Source: Dyadobacter chenhuakuii | GTDB lineage: Bacteria; Bacteroidota; Bacteroidia; Cytophagales; Spirosomataceae | Reading direction: 5' to 3' | DNA length: 64,000 nucleotides | Assembly (NCBI RefSeq): GCF_023821985.2 | Contig: NZ_CP098805.1 | Coordinates: forward strand, 2,976,001 to 3,040,000 | In this document: in pieces, positions 18,105-26,558 of the stretch | Layout of the letters: each line of letters opens with the position of its first letter | Position numbering within the stretch: the stretch's first letter is position 1 | The notes under the pieces: generated by a model | The model's database searches: none | Told to the model about the DNA's origin: nothing | Seen by the model: only the letters and a program-made list of their open reading frames with translations | Position numbers and translations under genes: made by a program

Positions 18105-21100
18105 CTAAAATCCTAGTTTAAGATTCAATCCAACTGTCCTTGTAGAAGGAAGGTTTCCATACTCAATACCCTGAAAGTTACCTGCACCCAAATTCACATC
18201 CGGGTCAAATGGCAGCTTGCGTTTTTTCTCGCCAGGAATGTCAAGCGTTGACGAACCTCTGTAAATAAAGAACAGGTTACGTGCGATGAAAGACAATCTT
18301 GCTGACTTAATGAAGAAACCTTGTCCCGTGGGAATGTCGTAACCGACGCTCAGCTCTCTTAAACGAACATTAGTCGCTGAGTAAGTAAAGAACTCACCCC
18401 ATGAATAACGTCCGCCTGATACTGTTGTCCAGAACGTTTCCGCATTGATCGGTGTCGTGTTAGCCTCTCCGGTTGAAGTTACACCCGGTAGCACCCAGCC
18501 ACCTTCGCGGTGATCCGTAGTGAAGTCGCCTGTTCCGTCAAATGCAAGGTTGGCAGCTGTTCCGGAAGTCATCACGCCACCAAAACGGCCGTCGATCAGG
18601 AAGCTCGCTGTGAAGCGTTTGTACGAGAACGAGTTGTTCAAACCTGCAGTGAACTTAGGGTTGAAATTTCCGATGTGCTCAAATTCCTTGCTTACCACAG
18701 GCTTTCCACCATTGTTGCCCGCCGAATCCGGTGTCGTTACTACAAATCTTCCCTGATCATCTCTCATCCAGCGCTGCGCGATCATATCACCGTAAGAACC
18801 GCCTTCCTCTACGATCGGCGTTGCTGTCCGGCCAAATCCGCCGCCCAGGAATGCACGTTTTACATTAGGATCAAGTCTTACAATTGTGTTTTTGTTTCTG
18901 GCCAGATTCAACGTTACGTCCCAGCTGAAATTGTCAGTTTTCGCAGCCTTAGCGGTAACAGAAAGCTCAAATCCTTTATTATTGATCTTTCCTGCATTAA
19001 TAAACTGCTGAGAGAACCCGGAAGCGGGTGCCAGTGAAAGTGAAAGTAATTGGTTTACGGTATTTGAGTTGTAGTAAGTAAGGTCAAGCCCAAGCTTACC
19101 GCCGAACATACGAAGGTCAAGTCCGAATTCCGTGGAAGACGAAATCTCCGGTTTCAGGTTAGTAGCAGGCTGAGTTGGGTCACGATAAACATAACCTCCT
19201 GTGCCGCCCTGGGTGAATGTATACGTTTGCGACAACAGATAAGGATCAGTATCATTACCCACCTGCGCCCACGACCCGCGGATTTTAGCAAAACTGATGA
19301 AATTCGGCAATTGGAATGCCTCGGTAAGGATCAGGTTAGCACCGAATGACGGATAGAAGAAGGAGTAGGGCTTTGGCAATGTAGACGACCAGTCATTTCT
19401 TGCAGCTGCATCCACTGTGAAGAAATCCTTGTATGAGAATGAAGCAGTTCCGAACACGTAATGCAGCTCTTTCTCGTTAAAGTTGGCAATCTGCGACAAG
19501 CTTGCTGCAAAAGAAAGGTCAAACTTGTTAGGAACCAGCAAACCATTTGCATTGGCACCTACTTGTGAATAACGCTTGTAGGTTTGTCCCGCTCCGAAGT
19601 TGTAGGTCAAGGCAAAGTTCTCGCCGATTTTGTTATTACCTGAAACGATTACGTCAAGGTTTTTTTCAAGAATCGCAACGGAGAAATCCTGGTATGATCC
19701 ACCGGGGCCGGCGAAAAGCAATGTACGGTTAGCCCAGCTTCTGTTTACACGGTCATCGTAACGGTCGTAACTGATGCGGCCTTGAACATTAAGCCAGTCT
19801 GTCAGATTGTATTTTGCAGAACCAAGCGCAGTGATCCGGTTACGTTTTTCGTCGTCCGAAGTTTTGTTCATGGTCCAGTAAGGATTCATGTAGATGGAAG
19901 AGGAAGTCCAGTAAACAGGCTCTCCTGCTTCATTCTCATAGGTCTTGTAAGTGTCCAGATCAACACTTCTCGGAACCTTATATACGTTCATCACAAGACC
20001 ACTTTCCTCACCCGATTTAGGCTTGTTTTTAATATCCTGATTTACATAAGTGATTTTAGCATCTGTTGAAAAACGTTTCGTCAGCTGAGTACCGATGCGC
20101 ACATTGAATGTGTGGCGCTGCAAGCTGTTATTTGGAATAATACCCTGTACAGCATTGTAAGCATAAGAGGTATAAGTCTGAACTTTGTCAGTTCCGGCAG
20201 ATATACCGAAAGAGTTATTGGTGGACACACCTGTACGGAAGAAATTCTTCACATTATCAGGAAAAGTGGTTGTAGCAGGGCCCCAGCTACCATAAGCGGT
20301 AGAAGTAGCGCCACCAGCGCCTTGTCCATAGGTATTTTGGAACTCCGGTAGAAGAAAAGGATTTTCAACCACAACGCCTGAATTGATGTTCGCAGTCACA
20401 GCACCCGCTTTACCTTTTTTAGTAGTAATCATTACCACACCATTGGCAGCACGGCTACCGTAAAGTGCCGATGCAGCTGCGCCTTTCAATACGTTCATCG
20501 ATTCGATATCGTCCGGGTTAATGTTGGACGCACCGTCACTGCCGTTTGTTCCGCCAAAGTCATTGCCAACCTGGCCCTGTACCGTGTTATCAATAGGCAC
20601 ACCGTCTACCACAAACAATGCATTGTTATTCCCACTGATAGAACGGTTACCGCGAAGCACTACACGAGTTGCAGAACCCGGGCCGCTTGAACCCTGTGTG
20701 ACTACAATACCAGCCACTTTACCTGATAGTGTATTAACAAAGTTGGCATCACGGACGTCTGTGAGCTGCTTCCCGCTGATTTGCTGCGTTGCATAGGTAA
20801 GTGACTTGGCGCTTCTTTCGATACCAAGGGCAGTTACCACCACTTCACCCAGATTTTTCACGTCCGGTTCCAGACTAATCTGCAATGTTGTCATTGTAGG
20901 CGTAATGCTTACTTCTTTTGGCATGTAGCCAACGGAAGATATGATCAGGGTGGATTCTCCGGCGGAAACTCCGATAGAAAAACCACCGTCGGCATCGGAA
21001 GTGGTCCCGCGCGTAGTCCCTTTTATCAGCACATTGGCGCCGGGCAACCCCGCGCCGTTCTCATCACTCACCTTACCGGTTATTTGCCGGTTCTGGGCAT

Positions 21101-21167
21101 AGGATGGTGAAACAAAGAATGCCGCCACGAGCAATGTGAGCAGCAGGTATTGTAGACCTCTTTTCAT
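18105..21167 (-). CDS. SusC/RagA-family TonB-linked outer-membrane transporter, cassette 2
   Basis: A 1020-residue protein: signal peptide (cleaved near SYAQN), carboxypeptidase-regulatory-like domain (ITGKVSDENGAGLPGANV), plug domain with LSGKVAGIVV, VVLRGNRSIS, FVVDGVPIDN and NPDDIESMNVLKG, then a long barrel ending in GLNLKLGF. Shares more plug wording with cassette 1 SusC than with cassette 3 SusC, matching the split of the SusD partners into two types. First gene of susC-susD-VCBS. Its upstream region carries the motif shared with cassette 1. Confidence 0.95.
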   Translation of the reverse strand: MKRGLQYLLLTLLVAAFFVSPSYAQNRQITGKVSDENGAGLPGANVLIKGTTRGTTSDADGGFSIGVSAGESTLIISSVGYMPKEVSITPTMTTLQISLEPDVKNLGEVVVTALGIERSAKSLTYATQQISGKQLTDVRDANFVNTLSGKVAGIVVTQGSSGPGSATRVVLRGNRSISGNNNALFVVDGVPIDNTVQGQVGNDFGGTNGSDGASNINPDDIESMNVLKGAAASALYGSRAANGVVMITTKKGKAGAVTANINSGVVVENPFLLPEFQNTYGQGAGGATSTAYGSWGPATTTFPDNVKNFFRTGVSTNNSFGISAGTDKVQTYTSYAYNAVQGIIPNNSLQRHTFNVRIGTQLTKRFSTDAKITYVNQDIKNKPKSGEESGLVMNVYKVPRSVDLDTYKTYENEAGEPVYWTSSSIYMNPYWTMNKTSDDEKRNRITALGSAKYNLTDWLNVQGRISYDRYDDRVNRSWANRTLLFAGPGGSYQDFSVAILEKNLDVIVSGNNKIGENFALTYNFGAGQTYKRYSQVGANANGLLVPNKFDLSFAASLSQIANFNEKELHYVFGTASFSYKDFFTVDAAARNDWSSTLPKPYSFFYPSFGANLILTEAFQLPNFISFAKIRGSWAQVGNDTDPYLLSQTYTFTQGGTGGYVYRDPTQPATNLKPEISSSTEFGLDLRMFGGKLGLDLTYYNSNTVNQLLSLSLAPASGFSQQFINAGKINNKGFELSVTAKAAKTDNFSWDVTLNLARNKNTIVRLDPNVKRAFLGGGFGRTATPIVEEGGSYGDMIAQRWMRDDQGRFVVTTPDSAGNNGGKPVVSKEFEHIGNFNPKFTAGLNNSFSYKRFTASFLIDGRFGGVMTSGTAANLAFDGTGDFTTDHREGGWVLPGVTSTGEANTTPINAETFWTTVSGGRYSWGEFFTYSATNVRLRELSVGYDIPTGQGFFIKSARLSFIARNLFFIYRGSSTLDIPGEKKRKLPFDPDVNLGAGNFQGIEYGNLPSTRTVGLNLKLGF

Positions 21168-21548
21168 AGGTTGAGCTTTGGGTTTATTGATTTTTTATGA
21201 AATGTATAATTAATAAAGAACACAAACAATTTATTTGGCAAAATTTAATTGCACTAAACTAATATTCGGCCATTTTCCATATCCTAAGTGATAAAAGTGA
21301 CAATATCGGCTCAATAAGAAATATTATTTGTCGGATTAACATTTATTAATATTGCTGCGTTTTTTTTGCGTGCTCGAAACACAATGCAGCAGAGGCGGTT
21401 TTTGGAAATTTGTCAAATCCCGAATTTATGGATCAGATGGATGGGAAGGAAAGCAGCGTTTGCAATGAGCGTATAGCATTGCCAGCTCCGATGGTGTACA
21501 TCGGAACTAGTATTATTGCAAGAAGGATTAGGCTGTTGACAGGAAGAA
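21168..21548. other. Intergenic region upstream of cassette 2 susC
   Basis: 381 AT-rich bases between the susC start and the stop of the DUF1761 gene. The susC-proximal half holds the shared motif at 21264-21289 and a further ATCGGC element near 21306-21311. I see no convincing TAnnTTTG box. The distal half contains short open frames without Bacteroidota-like codon use or homology I recognise. Confidence 0.6.
21264..21289 (-). promoter_or_regulatory. Motif upstream of susC shared with cassette 1
   Basis: Minus-strand ACTTAGGATAT (21279-21289), then eight bases, then GCCGAAT (21264-21270), about 97-122 bp upstream of the start. The 11-mer and 7-mer are identical to those upstream of the cassette 1 susC; only the spacing differs. 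Confidence 0.4.
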
Positions 21549-21962
21549 TTAATCGTACTTCCGCCAGGCACCGAGAATGGAACCCGTAATTGCGTACACG
21601 AGCACACGCACGCCGCCATCGATCAGCGACAGCGCGAGCGGCCGCATGGAGAACATGTCTTTAACAATGATTTCAAAAAGCACAAAAACCACGCCGAAAA
21701 GCAAGCCGGTAAACAAACCTGAGGGCAAGGATTTAACAGGAATCTTGGTGAAAACCCATGCCATCGTATAAGCCACAAAAGAAGATGAAACGATGCTGAC
21801 GAGATAAGGAATGGGACTCGTATTCCCTTTGATCTGCTCCGCGGTAAAGCCGTTCAAAGCCATCCAGCGGTCCGAAAAAGCGGCATACCACAAAGCCGGT
21901 ATAATTTGACCTAACACCACACATACAAGCACGGCCCAAAGATTGACAGATTGTTTTCTCAT
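21549..21962 (-). CDS. DUF1761 family small membrane protein
   Basis: A 137-residue protein with four hydrophobic segments (about 8-26, 50-70, 78-100 and 113-132). The N-terminal wording VNLWAVLVCVVLGQIIPALWYAAFSDRW (split by charge near residues 27-32) fits the DUF1761 pattern of a first helix ending in LWY, followed by a W-x-x-L-x-G loop. It is probably an inner-membrane protein; no biochemical role is established for the family. The gene stands alone, 102 bp upstream of queG's stop. Confidence 0.72.
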   Translation of the reverse strand: MRKQSVNLWAVLVCVVLGQIIPALWYAAFSDRWMALNGFTAEQIKGNTSPIPYLVSIVSSSFVAYTMAWVFTKIPVKSLPSGLFTGLLFGVVFVLFEIIVKDMFSMRPLALSLIDGGVRVLVYAITGSILGAWRKYD

Positions 21963-22064
21963 TTGTTTGAGTCTTTTATTCAGTCATGGGGTCACCCCAG
22001 GGCAGGAACTCCGGGCAGCTCCCCCGATTTCAAATATAGGGTGTTTCGGAATTAGTTGTGCTTT

Positions 22065-23012
22065 TTATTTAGATGATATGACAAATTCTATATTACGCTT
22101 CAAACCATCGAATTTTGTGCGTTTGATGGGTGAACGGCGGAAGAGCTCGCGAAAAACCTCTTCTGTAATTTCCTGCCAATCGTTGTTTGTGAAACCTGCC
22201 AGACTTTCAGGCAACGTGAATTCCTTGGTAGTGTGCGGCTTGGAAAAACGGTTCCATGGGCACACATCCTGGCAGATATCGCAGCCGAACATCCAGTTAT
22301 CAAACTTACCCTGCGCTTCCTGCGGAATGGCCTCTTTTAATTCAATCGTATAATAACTGATGCATTTGCTGCCGTCAACAACAAATGGTTCGGTGATTGC
22401 ATCCGTCGGACAAGCATCGAGGCATCTTGTACACGTTCCGCAATAATCCTGAACGGCGCCGTCATACGCCAGGTCAAGGTCACAGATAATTTCCCCGATA
22501 AAGAAAAAACTGCCCATATCCCGGTTCAGCAGGTTAGAATGCTTCCCTACCCAGCCTAATCCGCTTTTTGCAGCCCACACTTTATCCATTACCGGCGCAG
22601 AATCCACAAATATTCTTCCGCTCACCTCCCCGATCTCTTCCTGGATGGATTGCAAAAGTGCGCCCAGTTTTTCTTTTAATACAAAATGATAATCCGTCCC
22701 GTAAGCATATTTGGAGATTTTAAGATCTTCCGGACCTTCCGGCAGCTTGTTTTCGGGATAGTAATTGAGCAGAACGGAGATAACACTTTTGGCACCGTCA
22801 ACGAGTTTACGGGGATCGAGGCGCTTATCGAAATGATTGGCCATATAGCCCATTGCGCCATGATGGTTCTTATTTAACCAGTTTTCCAGGCGCGGCGCTT
22901 CTTTTTCCAGAAAGTCTGCTTTGGAAATGCCGCAGAAATCAAAGCCATTTTCCAATGCTTTGGCTTTGATAAACTGACTCCTCTGCTGCCTTACAAGATC
23001 TTCTGCCGTCAT
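22065..23012 (-). CDS. queG: Epoxyqueuosine reductase
   Basis: A 315-residue cytoplasmic enzyme that reduces epoxyqueuosine to queuosine at tRNA position 34, using cobalamin and two [4Fe-4S] clusters. The cluster ligands are visible: Cys191, Cys194, Cys197, Cys201 ([12 protein letters not shown]), Cys217, and Cys244, Cys247, Cys251 ([12 protein letters not shown]). The catalytic Asp137 lies in [10 protein letters not shown]. Length is normal for Bacteroidota QueG. The start at 23012 lies five bases after a TAACTTTG box, so the message may be leaderless or nearly so. Confidence 0.96.
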   Translation of the reverse strand: MTAEDLVRQQRSQFIKAKALENGFDFCGISKADFLEKEAPRLENWLNKNHHGAMGYMANHFDKRLDPRKLVDGAKSVISVLLNYYPENKLPEGPEDLKISKYAYGTDYHFVLKEKLGALLQSIQEEIGEVSGRIFVDSAPVMDKVWAAKSGLGWVGKHSNLLNRDMGSFFFIGEIICDLDLAYDGAVQDYCGTCTRCLDACPTDAITEPFVVDGSKCISYYTIELKEAIPQEAQGKFDNWMFGCDICQDVCPWNRFSKPHTTKEFTLPESLAGFTNNDWQEITEEVFRELFRRSPIKRTKFDGLKRNIEFVISSK

Positions 23013-23016
23013 GCTG

Positions 23017-23024
23017 CAAAGTTA
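23017..23024 (-). promoter_or_regulatory. Likely -7 box of queG
   Basis: The minus strand reads TAACTTTG, a full match to TAnnTTTG, ending only four bases before the ATG at 23012. Transcription would start at or next to the start codon. A clear TTTG -33 element is missing (ATTTT is found near the expected place). Confidence 0.5.
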
Positions 23025-23124
23025 CGAATTGATTGTAAAATGCCATCTTGTCAGTAATTTAGCCCTGGCAAAATAATTTAGGTCAATAAAGGTTGATTAA
23101 AACGTCACAATATCATTAAGAATT

Positions 23125-23775
23125 ATGCCTGAAAATACCGAATTCAATATAGATCAAGACAAAAATTACGAAATGAACGAGGAACAAGCGCCACTAGGAG
23201 CTGACAAGTTAGACAACGACGAGACGAGTGGAACAAATTCAGTGCCATTGGACAATGCCGGTAAGGAAATTTTGAATGATATGCCTGCTGGTGAGGCGTC
23301 CTTGAATGAATCGTCGGTTGAAAAAGATCCAATGGAAGAAGCCAGGATCGAGCTTGCGGAGATGAAAGACAAATATATCCGCCTGTATGCTGATTTTGAA
23401 AACTTCCGCAGACGCACGGCAAAAGAGAAACTGGAAATGATCTCTGGCGCCAGCTCGGATATGGTGAAGGCAATCCTGCCTATCGTGGACGACTTCGAGC
23501 GCGCAAAAGTATCATTTGAATCCTCTACTGAAATCGATGCATTGAAAGAGGGCGTTGATTTGATATATACAAAACTTTTCAAAACACTGGAAGCCAAAGG
23601 ATTAAAACCAATGGATTCCAAAGGTGAAACATTTGATGCAGAGCTTCACGAATCAATTGCGCAATTCCCTGCTCCCTCTGAAGATCTTAAAGGTAAAGTG
23701 ATCGATGAGATCGAAAAGGGGTATTTTCTTAACGACAAAGTGATACGTTACGCGAAAGTGATCGTAGGAGCTTAA
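23125..23775 (+). CDS. grpE: GrpE nucleotide exchange factor of Hsp70
   Basis: A 216-residue protein. The first 80 residues are acidic and low-complexity, followed by a long coiled coil and the GrpE core: DKYIRLYADFENFRRRTAKEK, then a C-terminal beta domain (KGETFDAELHESI and KGYFLNDKVIRYAKVIVG). It releases ADP from DnaK. The gene is followed 15 bp later by dnaJ, a common Bacteroidota pairing, while dnaK is not in the window. Confidence 0.96.
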   Translation: MPENTEFNIDQDKNYEMNEEQAPLGADKLDNDETSGTNSVPLDNAGKEILNDMPAGEASLNESSVEKDPMEEARIELAEMKDKYIRLYADFENFRRRTAKEKLEMISGASSDMVKAILPIVDDFERAKVSFESSTEIDALKEGVDLIYTKLFKTLEAKGLKPMDSKGETFDAELHESIAQFPAPSEDLKGKVIDEIEKGYFLNDKVIRYAKVIVGA

Positions 23776-23790
23776 TTTCAGCAACATAAA

Positions 23791-24954
23791 ATGGCAAAGA
23801 AAAGAGATTACTACGAAGTCCTTGGCGTAGACCGCGGTGCTGCCGCAGATGAGATTAAAAAGGCTTACCGTAAGCTGGCAATCAAGTTTCACCCTGACAA
23901 AAACCCGGACGATCCTACTGCGGAAGACAAATTCAAGGAAGCGGCCGAAGCGTACAGCATTCTCAGCGATGAGAACAAGCGCGCGCGTTATGATCAATAT
24001 GGTCATGCGGGTGTAGGCGGCGCAGGTGCCGGTGCGGGTGGTTTCAGCGGCGGAGGATTTTCCATGGACGATATTTTTTCTCAATTCGGCGATATTTTCG
24101 GCGACAGTAGTCCGTTTGGTGACATTTTTGGCCGCGGTGGCGGTGGAGGCGGCCGTCGGGTGCGTAAAGGCTCGGATCTCAGGATTAAGCTGAAACTCAA
24201 CCTGGAAGAAGTCGCTAATGGTGTTGAGAAAAAAATAAAGGTAAAACGACATGTAACCTGCAACACTTGCGGTGGCAATGGCGCGAAAAACGGAACGTCG
24301 CTGACCAACTGTAATTCGTGTAACGGGACAGGTCAGGTTAGGAAAGTGGTAAGCACAATGTTGGGCCAGATGGTTTCAACAAGCACTTGCCCGACTTGTA
24401 ACGGCGATGGAAAGATTATCAGCGAGCGCTGCGATTCTTGTGCGGGAGAAGGAAGATTGCTGCAGGACGACCTAATCACCCTGAACATTCCGGGCGGTGT
24501 TGCCGAAGGAATGCAGCTTTCAATGTCCGGTAAAGGCAATGTGCCTACAAGAGGCGGCGTAGCGGGTGACTTGCTGATTGTGATTGAGGAAGAAGAAGAT
24601 GCAAATTTGAAAAGAGATGGTAACAACATTGTTTTCGACATGCACCTGAGCTTTATCGATGCTACATTAGGAACATCCGTTGAAATCCCGACCATTGACG
24701 GCAAAGCCAGGATCAACATTGAATCAGGCACGCAGGCTGGTAAAATTCTTCGTTTGAAAGGTAAAGGGATCAAAGATTTGAATGGTTACGGCAAAGGTGA
24801 TCAGTTGGTTCATATTAATGTGTGGACGCCACAGCAACTTTCATCTGACGAGCGTGAAACATTGGAATCACTTCGTCATTCGCCTAACTTCCAGCCTAAG
24901 CCAGGAAAGAATGAGAAAGGCTTCTTTGACAAAATGAAGGATTTCTTTCACTGA
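23791..24954 (+). CDS. dnaJ: Chaperone DnaJ (Hsp40)
   Basis: A 387-residue type I J-protein: J domain (about 5-70) with the HPD triad at residues 34-36; a Gly/Phe-rich stretch (about 75-125); four zinc-binding CxxCxGxG motifs ([32 protein letters not shown]); and a C-terminal client-binding and dimerisation region. It delivers clients to DnaK and stimulates its ATPase. Probably co-transcribed with grpE; a hairpin follows the stop. Confidence 0.97.
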   Translation: MAKKRDYYEVLGVDRGAAADEIKKAYRKLAIKFHPDKNPDDPTAEDKFKEAAEAYSILSDENKRARYDQYGHAGVGGAGAGAGGFSGGGFSMDDIFSQFGDIFGDSSPFGDIFGRGGGGGGRRVRKGSDLRIKLKLNLEEVANGVEKKIKVKRHVTCNTCGGNGAKNGTSLTNCNSCNGTGQVRKVVSTMLGQMVSTSTCPTCNGDGKIISERCDSCAGEGRLLQDDLITLNIPGGVAEGMQLSMSGKGNVPTRGGVAGDLLIVIEEEEDANLKRDGNNIVFDMHLSFIDATLGTSVEIPTIDGKARINIESGTQAGKILRLKGKGIKDLNGYGKGDQLVHINVWTPQQLSSDERETLESLRHSPNFQPKPGKNEKGFFDKMKDFFH

Positions 24955-24981
24955 GAAGGTTTATCAAATCGTTAAATATAT

Positions 24982-25013
24982 AACAAGCCGTTTCAGCAAT
25001 GAGGCGGCTTGTT
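24982..25013 (+). terminator. Terminator-like hairpin after dnaJ
   Basis: Nine-base arms AACAAGCCG (24982-24990) and CGGCTTGTT (25005-25013) with a 14-base loop, followed by TACTTTG. The U-tract is short, so strength is uncertain. Confidence 0.55.
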
Positions 25014-25100
25014 TACTTTGAACCGGAATGTGGTTATTCTTGTCGTCGCTCTAACCGGAGACAATACCCGGTCCGGTACTGTAATTCATTTAATCCAAAT

Positions 25101-26279
25101 ATGAAACATTTAGTAATTACCATTGCCCTATTACTTCCCCGAATGCTTTTCGCTCAAAATAACAACCCTTCCGAACTTACCTTCGCTACCTATAATGTAA
25201 GTATGGAAGCCGAAAATTATGTCCCAAAAGGCACAAAGGACATTTCGGAACAAGTGTTGGTCAAAGAGCTGGCCAGCGGCACGAATCCACAGATCCGCAA
25301 CATTGCACGGATTATTAAGACTGTAAGACCGGACGTGATCCTGCTGAACGAGTTTGACTACATCGCCGATCCGCAGCAGGGCGTTTTACAGTTTGTGAAA
25401 GCTTACCTGAATGTTGATTCCGATGGCGCAAAGGCCATTGATTATCCCTATTACTATTACGGAACATCCAACACCGGACAGCCAAGCCCTTTCGATCTTG
25501 ATAATAACGGCAAAACGGAACGATTCGGAGCGGATGCGTGGGGATTCGGGGTGTATCCAGGACAGTATGCTATGGTGCTTTTATCCAAATACCCGATCGA
25601 AACGGACCAGGTGCGCACATTCCAGCATTTCAAGTGGAAGGATATGCCGCAGGCTTTGCAAACGAAAAAACCGGACGGCAGCGATTGGTATGCACCGGAG
25701 GCATGGCAGCAATTTCCGCTTTCGTCTAAGTCGCACTGGGATGTTCCGGTAAAAGTGGGCGCAAAAACGATCCACTTCCTGGCCAGCCACCCCACGCCAC
25801 CCAGCTTTGACGGTGCTGAGGACCGTAATGGCAAGCGTAACCATGATGAAATCCGTTTTTGGAAAGATTACATCAGCGGCGAGCAAGGTGCATACATTTA
25901 TGATGACAAAGAAACACGTGGCGCTTTGGCACCGGATGCCAGTTTTGTAATACTAGGAGATCAAAATGCTTCGCCTGATGAAGGCAATGCAATCGGTGAA
26001 GGAATAAAATCACTCTTGTCCCACCCAAAAATCAACAACGATGCAACACCCGCCAGTAAAGGCGGCTTTGAACATTCCAGCAGCAATCCGTTCGCTAAAA
26101 CCCACACGGCCGTATGGCGCATGCGGGCGGATTACGTGTTGCCTTCACGGGCTGGGTTGAAATTCATTGATAGCGGTGTCTTCTGGCCGGCCAAAGGCGA
26201 ACCGCTGGCTGAATTGGTTGAAAAACGCGAGTCGAGCTCGGATCACCGGTTGGTTTGGGTGAAGGTTAGTTTGGACTGA
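25101..26279 (+). CDS. Secreted endonuclease/exonuclease/phosphatase-family protein
   Basis: 392 residues from the ATG at 25101, which gives a signal peptide (MKHLVITIALLLPRMLFAQ); the longer frame from 24999 would overlap the dnaJ terminator and add a non-hydrophobic leader, so I reject it. EEP-fold motifs: FATYNVSMEA near the N-terminus, a catalytic-type Glu in VILLNEFDYIAD, HFLASHPTPPSFDG, the metal-site LGDQNASPDEG and the closing SSDHRLVWVKV. Exported members cleave phosphodiesters or phosphomonoesters. The substrate is not predictable here. A REP-like block follows the stop. Confidence 0.85.
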   Translation: MKHLVITIALLLPRMLFAQNNNPSELTFATYNVSMEAENYVPKGTKDISEQVLVKELASGTNPQIRNIARIIKTVRPDVILLNEFDYIADPQQGVLQFVKAYLNVDSDGAKAIDYPYYYYGTSNTGQPSPFDLDNNGKTERFGADAWGFGVYPGQYAMVLLSKYPIETDQVRTFQHFKWKDMPQALQTKKPDGSDWYAPEAWQQFPLSSKSHWDVPVKVGAKTIHFLASHPTPPSFDGAEDRNGKRNHDEIRFWKDYISGEQGAYIYDDKETRGALAPDASFVILGDQNASPDEGNAIGEGIKSLLSHPKINNDATPASKGGFEHSSSNPFAKTHTAVWRMRADYVLPSRAGLKFIDSGVFWPAKGEPLAELVEKRESSSDHRLVWVKVSLD

Positions 26280-26283
26280 TCTC

Positions 26284-26364
26284 CCTGTCAGCCTGAGCGG
26301 AGTCGAAGGGGGCGCTATCACCTAGATGATAGCGCCCCTTCGGCTCCGCTCAGGGTGACAAGGG
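26284..26364. repeat. REP-like long imperfect palindrome
   Basis: About 80 bp that fold back on themselves around the centre CTAG. The arms read GTCAgCCTGAGCGGAGtCGA on the left and the complement of GTCACCCTGAGCGGAGCCGA on the right, each continuing into GGGGCGCTATCA. It begins just after the stop of the exported EEP-family gene and lies between two convergent genes. Confidence 0.85.
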
Positions 26365-26432
26365 ATGTTCAGCTTTGGCGCTCAGCCATTGGCCGCCCAG
26401 CGGTCGGGCCTCCGAAGGTGCCGTTGTGCTAG

Positions 26433-26494
26433 CCCTTCGGCTCCGCTCAGGGTGACAAGACAGACGCCCTGTCACCCTGAGCGGAGCCGAAGGG
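26433..26494. repeat. REP-like inverted repeat pair
   Basis: Two perfectly complementary 24-base arms (26433-26456 and 26471-26494) enclosing 14 bases. The arm core GTCACCCTGAGCGGAGCCGA is the same as in the palindrome at 26284-26364, so at least four copies of one unit are present in alternating orientation. It could act as a bidirectional terminator. Confidence 0.85.
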
Positions 26495-26523
26495 GGCGTT
26501 ACCACCTTGGTGATAACGCCCCC
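26491..26523. terminator. GC-rich hairpin at the end of the REP-like block
   Basis: GGGGGCGTTACCACC pairs with GGTGATAACGCCCCC over 15 bp with one mismatch. It forms the outer part of the last repeat unit and lies 36 bp downstream of the DUF2723 gene's stop. It probably helps end transcription from both sides. Confidence 0.55.
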
Positions 26524-26558
26524 TTAATTACTTCCACACGTCGTTACTATAACAGCAT

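Noticed and set aside
21413..21619. 68-residue open frame on the minus strand downstream of the DUF1761 gene
   Set aside because: It overlaps the end of the DUF1761 gene in another frame, has no recognisable motif and a Cys/Ser-rich composition unlike the neighbours.
21963..22064. Palindrome TGGGGTCACCCCA and GC-rich stretch between the DUF1761 and queG genes
   Set aside because: Short, single copy in the window, and not followed by a T-run on either strand; too little to call a terminator or operator.
24999..25100. Upstream extension of the endonuclease/exonuclease/phosphatase-family gene
   Set aside because: It overlaps the hairpin after dnaJ and has no hydrophobic leader; the ATG at 25101 starts the signal peptide.
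26284..26523. Insertion sequence remnant
   Set aside because: No transposase coding capacity and no target-site duplication visible; the structure is that of REP-like units.
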